From Methanomassiliicoccus sp. (GTDB lineage: Archaea; Thermoplasmatota; Thermoplasmata; Methanomassiliicoccales; Methanomassiliicoccaceae), in contig JAEILR010000024.1 of NCBI GenBank assembly GCA_016109435.1, forward strand, positions 1 through 36,400: DNA of 36,400 nucleotides, given 5' to 3'. Under the pieces are notes generated by a model. That model was not told the DNA's origin. It did not search any database and saw only the letters and a list, made by a program, of their open reading frames with translations. Position 1 is the stretch's first letter; each line of letters begins with the position of its first letter. The position numbers and the translations under genes are program-made. Below are positions 7,684 to 14,460 of this stretch, piece after piece.

Positions 7684-10407
7684 ATGACCAGCTGGCACAC
7701 CCAGACCTCGGTCCAGGCGATGGACGACCTGTCCACCTCGGCGTCAGGACTGACCGGGACGGAGGCGGGTGCGCGACTGCAGCGATACGGCCCCAACGAG
7801 CTGCTGGTCAAGAAGGGCCCCGGCCCTCTCGCTCTCTTCGCCCGCCAGTTCACCGACCCTCTAGTGGCCATCCTGCTGGTGGCGGCGGCCATATCCTTCA
7901 TCGTGTGGCTGATCGAGGGCGGCACGGACGGGCTGATCGATACCGTGGTGATCATGGCCATCGTGCTCATCAACGCCGCCCTGGGCTTCTATCAGGAGTA
8001 CAAGGCCGAGCGGACGCTGGAGGCCCTCAGGGACCTGGCGTCGCCGCAGGCCACGGTGGTGCGCGACGGGCGGGAGATGGACGTGCCCTCCAAGGAACTG
8101 GTGCCCGGGGACGTTATCGTCCTGGCCACCGGCGACAAGATCTCCGCCGACGCCCGACTGCTGGAAGCCATCAATCTGGACACCATCGAGGCGGCGCTGA
8201 CCGGGGAATCCACCCCGGTTACCAAGAACGCCGATAGCCTGGCCCCGGAGGACGCCCCGGTGGGCGATCGGTCCAACATGGTCCACTCCGGGACGGTGGT
8301 CGGTCGGGGGAGAGGGCGCGCGGTGGTGGTGGCCACGGGAATGGGCACCGAGCTGGGGAAGATCGCCGGGCTGGTGAGCACCGGGAACGAGGGGACGCCG
8401 CTGCAGAAGAAGCTGGCCCGCCTCAGCGGACAGCTGGGCATCGCCGTACTGGCCATCGCCATCCTGATCTTCATCCTGGGCCTGCTGCGCCAGGTCCCCC
8501 TGCTGGACATGTTCCTTACTTCGGTGTCACTTGCGGTGGCGGCCATACCCGAAGGCCTGCCGGCCGTGGTGACAGTATGCCTGGCCCTCGGCCTCGCCCG
8601 CATGGCCAAGCGCAATGCGGTGGTTCGCACCCTACCGTCGGTGGAGAGCCTGGGTAGCGCCACGGTGATCTGCTCGGACAAGACCGGCACGCTGACCACC
8701 GGGGAGATGAGCGTGACCGAGGTCGCTCTTGCCTCCCGTACGGTGGATGTGACCGGACGAGGGTACGAGCCGTCGGGGGAACTGCTCCTCGGAGGGGGGA
8801 AGGCAGAGGTCACCGGCGAGCTGTCATGGCTGATACGCGCGGGCGCGCTGTGCAACGACTCCCGGCTGGAGAAGGACCGCGCCTGGACCGTGATCGGCGA
8901 TACCACCGAAGGCACCCTCCTCGTCCTCGCCCTCAAGGCCGGAACGGACCTGGAGGCGCTGAAGGCCCAGTATCCGAGAGTGGGGGAGGTGCCCTTCGAT
9001 TCCGAGTCCAAGCGGATGACCACCGTGCACCTTCACGAGGGCAGGAAGTACATCTTCACCAAGGGCGCGGCGGAGAGCGTGCTGCCCCTTTGCGACAAGG
9101 TGATGACCGACGGCAGGGAGGTGGTCCTGGACGACCGCCTGCGCGATGAGATGGCGCAGAAGGACCGGGAGATGGCCGGGCGGGCGCTGCGGGTGCTCGC
9201 CTTCTCCATGAAGGAGTCCGCCCCGGACGATCCCGCGCCGGTGGAGGGCGGAGCGACCTTCCTCGGACTGGTGGGGATGATAGACTCCCCCCGCCCCGAT
9301 GCCGTGGAGGCCATCGCCCGCTGCCACACCGCCGGCATCAGGGTCATCATGATCACCGGCGATCACGAGCGCACCGCGGAAGCGATCGCCAGGCAGATGG
9401 GCATCGGGGACGGCAGCACCCCGGCCATCTCCGGGAAGGAGCTGTCGGCCATGCCCCCGGAGGAACTGGCCACCAGGGTCAAGAAGGCCAGCGTGTTCGC
9501 CCGGGTGTCCCCGGAGAACAAGGTGGACATCGTCAAGGCGCTGCAGGCCAACGGAGAGGTGGTGGCGATGACCGGCGACGGGGTCAACGACGCTCCGGCG
9601 CTCAAGCGGGCCGACATCGGGGTGGCCATGGGCATCACCGGCACCGACGTGGCCAAGGAGTCGGCGGACATCGTGCTGGTGGACGACAACTTCTCGTCCA
9701 TCGCCGGGGCGGTGGAGGAAGGCCGGGGCATCTACGATAACATCCGCAAGTTCGTGGCCTTCCTGCTGTCCTGCAACGGCGGGGAGCTGGCCCTGATCTT
9801 CGCGGCCACCGTGCTGCTCACCGACCCGGCCTTCCTGCCCTTCCTGCTCCCCATCCAGATCCTGTGGGTGAACCTGGTCACCGACAGCTTCCCGGCCCTG
9901 GCCCTTGGGCTCGATCCCACCGACCCGGGGGTCATGCGGCGCTGCCCCCGCGATCCTAAGGAGGGCCCGGTGACCAGGGACATGGCCTACCGCATCGTGC
10001 TGCTCAGCGCGTCCATGGCGGTGTCCGGCCTCCTGGTGTTCCAGCTCAGCATGGACCTGACCGGGGACGTGGACCGCGCCCGGACGGCGGTGTTCTGCAC
10101 CCTGGTGCTCACCCAGCTGTTCATGGTGTTCTCCTTCCGCTCGGAGCGCTCGTCCGTGCTCAAGACCGGCATCAGGGGCAACGTCCGGCTGGTGTACGCC
10201 GTCCTGCTCTCCCTCGCCCTCCAGCTGGCGGTGGTGTACCTGCCGGGGCTGAGCGACGCCTTCCGCACCGTGCCGCTGGAACTGGAGTGGGCGTTCATCA
10301 TCCCCCTGGCCCTGCTGGGCCTGGTGGTCAACGAGGTCATCAAGTACGCCCTGAGGAGGCTCAGGGGGGACGACGGGACCTGCGAGGTGAGGGTCGATGC
10401 AGCTTGA
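7684..10407 (+). CDS. P2-type Ca2+-transporting ATPase
   Basis: This 907-residue P-type ATPase pumps cations across the membrane using ATP. It shows, in order, an N-terminal cation-ATPase domain, the actuator motif TGES (173-176), the M4 motif PEGLPAVVT (289-297) and the phosphorylation motif DKTGTLT with Asp332. The hinge TGDGVND follows (630-636), then the M6 segment NLVTDSFPALALG. The M4 and M6 residues resemble the SERCA/PMR1 (P2A) class, which supports Ca2+ (or Mn2+) as substrate. Length is normal for bacterial-type P2A pumps. The ATG at 7684 has only a weak GAGGG nearby. Its 3' end overlaps rtcA by 11 nt, so translation of the two is probably coupled. Confidence 0.95.
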   Translation: MTSWHTQTSVQAMDDLSTSASGLTGTEAGARLQRYGPNELLVKKGPGPLALFARQFTDPLVAILLVAAAISFIVWLIEGGTDGLIDTVVIMAIVLINAALGFYQEYKAERTLEALRDLASPQATVVRDGREMDVPSKELVPGDVIVLATGDKISADARLLEAINLDTIEAALTGESTPVTKNADSLAPEDAPVGDRSNMVHSGTVVGRGRGRAVVVATGMGTELGKIAGLVSTGNEGTPLQKKLARLSGQLGIAVLAIAILIFILGLLRQVPLLDMFLTSVSLAVAAIPEGLPAVVTVCLALGLARMAKRNAVVRTLPSVESLGSATVICSDKTGTLTTGEMSVTEVALASRTVDVTGRGYEPSGELLLGGGKAEVTGELSWLIRAGALCNDSRLEKDRAWTVIGDTTEGTLLVLALKAGTDLEALKAQYPRVGEVPFDSESKRMTTVHLHEGRKYIFTKGAAESVLPLCDKVMTDGREVVLDDRLRDEMAQKDREMAGRALRVLAFSMKESAPDDPAPVEGGATFLGLVGMIDSPRPDAVEAIARCHTAGIRVIMITGDHERTAEAIARQMGIGDGSTPAISGKELSAMPPEELATRVKKASVFARVSPENKVDIVKALQANGEVVAMTGDGVNDAPALKRADIGVAMGITGTDVAKESADIVLVDDNFSSIAGAVEEGRGIYDNIRKFVAFLLSCNGGELALIFAATVLLTDPAFLPFLLPIQILWVNLVTDSFPALALGLDPTDPGVMRRCPRDPKEGPVTRDMAYRIVLLSASMAVSGLLVFQLSMDLTGDVDRARTAVFCTLVLTQLFMVFSFRSERSSVLKTGIRGNVRLVYAVLLSLALQLAVVYLPGLSDAFRTVPLELEWAFIIPLALLGLVVNEVIKYALRRLRGDDGTCEVRVDAA

Positions 10408-11431
10408 TGGATCCCAGGGCGAGGGAGGGGGGCAGCTGCTGCGCTGCGCCGTCGCGCTGTCGGCCCTGACCGGAAAGGAGGTCACCATCGAGAACATCCG
10501 CGCCCGGAGAGGGAAGCCCGGGCTGGCCGCCCAGCACCTCACCGCCGTCCTGGGGGTGGCGTCGCTGTGCGACGGGGAGGTGGACGGCGCCTACGTCGGC
10601 TCGAAGGCCATCACCTTCCGCCCCGGGAGGACCATCGGCGGGAGCTACGAGCTGGACGTGGGCACCGCGGGAAGCGTCACCCTGGTCCTGCAGTCCTGCC
10701 TCCTGGCGTCCTTGCACGCGCCCGCCTCCACCATTCTGGAGGTCCGGGGCGGGACCAACGTGCGCATGTCGCCCCCGGTGGACTATTACGTCAACGTGCT
10801 CGTCCCCCTGCTCGCCCGCATGGGCTACGATGTGCAGGTGGAGCTGCTCTCCCGGGGCTTCTATCCCCAGGGCGGGGGCGCGGTCCGCGCTGTCGTCGCT
10901 CCCTGCCCTCGCCTCTCGCCCCTCGTCCTCGAGGACCGCGGTCGCCTGGAGGAGGTGGGGGGAGAGTGCTTCTCTCAGAACCTTCCAGAACACGTGGCCC
11001 TGAGGATGGAGGACGCCGTCCGGCAGGCGCTGATCGATCATCAGCTCCGCCTGCGCGCCCACCGCACGTCCGGTCGCTCCACCGGCGCCGGTGCCGCCCT
11101 CTACGCTCGGTACCACAACACCGTCCTCGGCGCCGACGGCCTGGGGGAGAAGGGAGTGCCGGCGGAACGGGTGGGGGAGGACGCCGCCCGGCGGCTGAGG
11201 GAGGAGATGGACGGCCCCGGTACGCTGGACGTCCATGCCGCCGATCAGATGCTACCGTACATGGCCCTGGCCGACGGATCGTCCCGCTTCCGCGTGCTGG
11301 ACGTGACCTCGCACCTCAGCACCCAGATGTGGCTGCTGCGTCAGTTCCTGCCGGTGGAGTTCAAGGAGACCGAGGAGGACGAGGGATGGACCGTGGACGT
11401 TCTTCCTAGCCGTACATCCCCGGAAGGGTGA
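10397..11431 (+). CDS. rtcA: RNA 3'-terminal phosphate cyclase
   Basis: RtcA converts RNA 3'-phosphate ends to 2',3'-cyclic phosphates using ATP through a covalent adenylate on histidine. This 344-residue protein shows the family start (L-D-G-S-Q-G-E-G-G-G-Q-L-L-R), the R-x-x-x-x-K-P-G-L-x-x-Q-H-L segment, the G-T-A-G-S-V-T-L-V-L-Q motif and the active-site region V-H-A-A-D-Q-M-L-P with His280. The ATG at 10397 lies within the end of the Ca2+ ATPase gene and has a strong GAGGTGAG Shine-Dalgarno. Its 3' end overlaps the convergent PAC2 gene by 26 nt. Length is normal for the family. Confidence 0.96.
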   Translation: MQLDGSQGEGGGQLLRCAVALSALTGKEVTIENIRARRGKPGLAAQHLTAVLGVASLCDGEVDGAYVGSKAITFRPGRTIGGSYELDVGTAGSVTLVLQSCLLASLHAPASTILEVRGGTNVRMSPPVDYYVNVLVPLLARMGYDVQVELLSRGFYPQGGGAVRAVVAPCPRLSPLVLEDRGRLEEVGGECFSQNLPEHVALRMEDAVRQALIDHQLRLRAHRTSGRSTGAGAALYARYHNTVLGADGLGEKGVPAERVGEDAARRLREEMDGPGTLDVHAADQMLPYMALADGSSRFRVLDVTSHLSTQMWLLRQFLPVEFKETEEDEGWTVDVLPSRTSPEG

Positions 11432-12176
11432 CCTTCCGCAGCTCGTCCTCCTTGCCGGCCTTCTCGTACATGTCCTTGAGGCTCTCCTCGATGACCTCCG
11501 CCTCTTTCAGCAGGGGCTCGATGTCCAGGGAGTCCCTGAGGATGAGCTTGTTGATCGCCTGGGTGACCGCCGCGGCGGCCCGGGCGTCGGGGAACTCGGC
11601 GCTCGCCTCCGACAGTACGGTTACCACGTCCAGCAGGCGGTTCACCCCCTCGTTGAGCAGCACGCCGGACAGGCCGACGATCACCCCTCCCTCGAAGATG
11701 TCGATGCCGTTGGCCTTGAGCATCTCCCTCGCCTCGGGAGTGGAGGCGATCCCCAGGACCTGGGGGGCCGAGCCCTCCTTGTTGGGGGGCTTGGTGCTCT
11801 GCTTGGTGCTGATGCCCTCCGGGGAAACGATCATCCGGCACTTGTGGTCCTCCACCCAGTCCATGATGGTCTTCCCCAGCTCCTTGATGATGTGCGGCGG
11901 AGGTTGGAACTCGGAGACGAACACCACCATGCGGTCCCCGCTGCTGCCGATGTCCCCGGCGTAGAGCCGCACCGGGCTGTGAGGTACTCCCTTCTTGATC
12001 ATCGACACCGCTGGGAAAGTGTCCGAATCGACCACCGCGACCTGGCGGAGGCTCAGGGAGTTCACCAGGTAGTTGGCCACGATGGAGCCGACCAGGCCGA
12101 TGGACGGGAAGCCGTCCACCACGTACGCGCCGCGCAGGTTCATCTCCTCGATCTCGATGATCTTGATGTAGCTCAT
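11406..12176 (-). CDS. PAC2 family protein (proteasome assembly chaperone-like)
   Basis: This 256-residue protein belongs to the archaeal PAC2 family, related to eukaryotic proteasome assembly chaperone 2. Archaeal members such as PbaA act in proteasome-linked assembly or bind other factors. The opening F-P-S-I-G-L-V-G-S-I-V-A-N-Y-L (about 23-37) is the family signature. A central G-I-D-I-F-E-G-G-V-I-V-G-L-S-G-V-L-L (about 157-174) and a C-terminal helical tail rich in Glu and Lys are also typical. The ATG at 12176 lies 29 bp from a TATA box on the minus strand, so the message is probably leaderless. It overlaps rtcA tail to tail. Confidence 0.88.
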   Translation of the reverse strand: MSYIKIIEIEEMNLRGAYVVDGFPSIGLVGSIVANYLVNSLSLRQVAVVDSDTFPAVSMIKKGVPHSPVRLYAGDIGSSGDRMVVFVSEFQPPPHIIKELGKTIMDWVEDHKCRMIVSPEGISTKQSTKPPNKEGSAPQVLGIASTPEAREMLKANGIDIFEGGVIVGLSGVLLNEGVNRLLDVVTVLSEASAEFPDARAAAAVTQAINKLILRDSLDIEPLLKEAEVIEESLKDMYEKAGKEDELRKVTLPGMYG

Positions 12177-12200
12177 GCTCCATCGATTCCACCCCCAACA

Positions 12201-12210
12201 TAATAAAATG
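12201..12210 (-). promoter_or_regulatory. TATA box for the PAC2 gene
   Basis: Read on the minus strand this is CATTTTATTA, centred about 29 bp before the ATG at 12176. The spacing predicts transcription starting at or within a few bases of the start codon. Confidence 0.5.
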
Positions 12211-12307
12211 TGGTCGGATGGCCGAAGGTAAGGCGGCCATGCGAACGGGGCCGCCGCCGATGGGAAAAGATATACTCCGGCGCTCCATATTCAGGCCCGT
12301 GAGGCCA

Positions 12308-12937
12308 ATGGTGACGGTCAACTGTGCCATGACCGCCGACGGCAAGATCGCCGGGCGGTCGCGGAAGCAGCTGCGGATCTCGTCGGCCGAGGACCTGGAG
12401 AGAGTGAAGCGGATGCGAGCCTCCTCGGACGCCATCCTGGTGGGCGTGGGCACGGTTCTAGCCGACGACCCCCACCTGACTGTCAAAGGCCTGCCCCCGG
12501 AGCGCAACCCCCTGCGGGTGGTCCTCGACTCCAACGGTCGCACCCCCGCCGGGGCCAGGGTCCTGGACGCCAGGGCCAGAACGCTGATCGTCACGGTCGA
12601 GGGTTGCACGGCGACCTGGCCTGGAGCGGATGTGCTGCGCGCCGGCCGGGGCAAGGTGGACATCGCGGCGATGCTCGAAAGCCTCTATGATCGAGGGGTG
12701 AGAACGCTGATGGTGGAGGGCGGCGGGGAGACCATCTTTTCTTTCTTCGAGAGCGGCATGGTCGACCGCTACTGCGTCTTCGTCGGCAGCATGATCGTGG
12801 GGGGAAGGAACTCCCCCACCCCGGCCGACGGCGCGGGCCTTCCGGAGGAGAGCGCGGCCCGCCTCAAACTGGTAGGATGTGATCGGCTGGGCGATGGCGT
12901 CCTGCTCACCTACGAGGCTGGCGATGGACCGACCTAG
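12308..12937 (+). CDS. ribD2/arfC-like: 2,5-diamino-6-ribosylamino-pyrimidinone 5'-phosphate reductase (riboflavin pathway)
   Basis: This 209-residue protein corresponds to the reductase half of RibD. In archaea it is a separate enzyme that uses NAD(P)H to reduce the ribosyl side chain before deamination, in riboflavin and F420/deazaflavin supply. The motifs are V-N-x-A-M-T-A-D-G-K-I-A near the start, S-D-A-I-L-V-G-V-G-T-V-L-A-D-D-P-x-L-T (about 40-58), V-V-L-D-S-N-G-R-T-P and the cofactor-site M-V-E-G-G-G-E-T. The ATG at 12308 follows GTGAGG and a TATA-like AAAAGATATAC (12265-12275). An earlier ATG at 12218 would add 30 non-family residues. The 3' end overlaps the next gene by 14 nt. Confidence 0.9.
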   Translation: MVTVNCAMTADGKIAGRSRKQLRISSAEDLERVKRMRASSDAILVGVGTVLADDPHLTVKGLPPERNPLRVVLDSNGRTPAGARVLDARARTLIVTVEGCTATWPGADVLRAGRGKVDIAAMLESLYDRGVRTLMVEGGGETIFSFFESGMVDRYCVFVGSMIVGGRNSPTPADGAGLPEESAARLKLVGCDRLGDGVLLTYEAGDGPT

Positions 12938-13403
12938 GTTCCTGGCCGACGAGATGCTGGGCTCCCTGGCCCGATGGCTGCGGATGATCGGCTACGACAC
13001 TGAGTACGTTCGGGACCTTCCCGACGGAGAGGTCCTGGCCCTGGCCCGGAGGGAGGGAAGGACGATCCTCACCAGGGACCGCCAGCTGGCGGAGCGGGCC
13101 GGGGACGAAGGGCTGCTCATCACCGGCGACGATCTCGACGGCCAGCTGGGGCAGGTGGTCTCGGCGTTCGGCCTCCGCGCCGACCGCCGCATGACGAGGT
13201 GCACGATCTGCAACGGGGAGCTGAGGCTCACGCCGGCCGGGGAGGTGGCGGGCAGGGTGCCGGAGAGGGTGCTGGCCATCAGGGACGAGATATTTGTGTG
13301 CCAGAAGTGCGGGCAGGTTTACTGGAAGGGGACGCATTGGGACGACATCGGCAGGAGGATGGAACGGGTCCTCGGCCCTAGATCCGGTAATAGTCCTCGC
13401 TGA
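12924..13403 (+). CDS. Mut7-C RNase-domain protein (DUF82)
   Basis: This 159-residue protein has the Mut7-C layout: an N-terminal PIN-like nuclease domain and a C-terminal zinc ribbon. It starts F-L-A-D-E-M-L-G-S-L-A-R-W-L-R-M-I-G-Y-D-T, where the first Asp is a probable metal ligand, and continues with I-L-T-R-D-R-Q-L. The zinc-binding cysteines are C-T-I-C (about 93-96) and C-Q-K-C (about 125-128). The family is inferred to cut RNA, and direct evidence in archaea is limited. The ATG at 12924 lies inside the end of the riboflavin reductase gene, so translation is probably coupled. The end overlaps the convergent gene below by 26 nt. Confidence 0.88.
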   Translation: MDRPRFLADEMLGSLARWLRMIGYDTEYVRDLPDGEVLALARREGRTILTRDRQLAERAGDEGLLITGDDLDGQLGQVVSAFGLRADRRMTRCTICNGELRLTPAGEVAGRVPERVLAIRDEIFVCQKCGQVYWKGTHWDDIGRRMERVLGPRSGNSPR

Positions 13404-14301
13404 CGATCTTCCCCGTGCCGGCGTTGACGATCATGACCCCGTGGACGCCCTCCACGCACCAGATGGGGATGTAGAACACCCCGCGGTCCTCCAGCACGAT
13501 CTGCTCCTCCCGGGGGGCCACCCTTCTCTTCTCGGTGATGGTGACGTGGTTCTCCTCCCGGATGATGTCCTTATCATAGGAGCTTACCCTCACCAGCTCG
13601 CGCTTGGCCAGCCGACGGGCGTCCTCCGTGCCGATGGCCGGCTCGAGGGTTCGGTGGCTGATCTCCAGGGCATAGACCACCTCAGTGCGCTCGCTCCACG
13701 ACTCGGCCTTGTGGGTGAGACCGTTGATGGACAATGTTCCGCGCTCCACCCCTACCTTCTCGTTCTCCATGTACAGCGGGCAGATGTACCCGAAGACGTA
13801 ATGGGGGACCAGCTCCAGGCGGTAGCGGAAACCGGAGACGGTCTTGCGGGACAGTTCCCTGATGTCCTCCGTGCCGATGACCGGACGCACGATGCGCTCC
13901 CCCACAGAGGGGTCCTGGATGTCCTCCAGCAGTTCCGGCGAGATCAGCCGGGGGTAATCGTCGGCCACCAGCTCGTCGACCAGGCCGTGGTCCGTGCCGC
14001 CCATGACCTTCTCTATCCTGGTCCGCCCTATCTCGTGCTCCAGCGCGGCGCGGTCCCACAGCGTCACCGATGGGTCCAGGGGTTCCAGGAACGAGGGGGG
14101 CAGGGCCTCCAGGGTAGCGATGACCTTCCTGCCGGGATGGGAACGGAACCGGGCGATGAACGCCTCCGCGGCCGCCCGGTCGATGGTGGCCATAAGGTAG
14201 AAAACAACCTCCTTGCCCCCTTTGCAGGCCATAAGGTGGTCCTCCCGTGCGGTGACCTGGAAATCACGGGCCTGCAGTATCTCGGTGACAAGAAGGGCCA
14301 A
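13378..14301 (-). CDS. Unknown protein with REase-like N-terminus and two repeated modules
   Basis: I do not recognise this 307-residue protein. The N-terminal 100 residues (an alpha/beta region with D-H-L-M-A-C-K-G-G-K-E-V-V-F-Y-L and L-W-D-R-A-A-L-E-H-E-I-G) faintly resemble archaeal restriction-endonuclease-like (Mrr/NERD type) domains. The remainder contains two copies of a module marked by P-V-I-G-T-E-D-I-R-E-L (140-150) and P-A-I-G-T-E-D-A-R-R-L (221-231). These are 81 residues apart, each followed by a helix and a beta segment with an aromatic-Cys core (G-Y-I-C-P; I-P-I-W-C). No membrane segment is present. The start is a TTG at 14301; an ATG at 14232 is possible but would cut the REase-like part. 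A TATA-like GTTTTTAAG on the minus strand (14343-14351) supports the TTG. Confidence 0.7.
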   Translation of the reverse strand: MALLVTEILQARDFQVTAREDHLMACKGGKEVVFYLMATIDRAAAEAFIARFRSHPGRKVIATLEALPPSFLEPLDPSVTLWDRAALEHEIGRTRIEKVMGGTDHGLVDELVADDYPRLISPELLEDIQDPSVGERIVRPVIGTEDIRELSRKTVSGFRYRLELVPHYVFGYICPLYMENEKVGVERGTLSINGLTHKAESWSERTEVVYALEISHRTLEPAIGTEDARRLAKRELVRVSSYDKDIIREENHVTITEKRRVAPREEQIVLEDRGVFYIPIWCVEGVHGVMIVNAGTGKIVSEDYYRI

Positions 14302-14415
14302 GGTCGTCAGGGACGCACCCTGGCCCCCATCATGGTGGGGTCTTAAAAACGTTTCCGGTAGGCCGGGGGCGTTTTCCCGCAGCCTTCCTCCGGCCCCCGG
14401 ATTTGGATAAGGGAC

Positions 14416-14425
14416 GTTTTAATTA
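14416..14425 (+). promoter_or_regulatory. TATA box for the exported 761-aa protein gene
   Basis: The tract GTTTTAATTAG is about 40 bp upstream of the ATG at 14461. It is the only AT-rich stretch in this GC-rich spacer, and transcription would start near 14446. Confidence 0.45.
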
Positions 14426-14460
14426 GATGCAGGATATGGTTCTATCGTCGGGGGCCCCTT

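Noticed and set aside
8824-10542. Long open frame on the minus strand opposite the Ca2+ ATPase gene
   Set aside because: It is a shadow of a GC-rich coding strand. The translation is low-complexity (His, Gly, Arg, Gln) and has no family features, while the plus strand has all P-type ATPase motifs.
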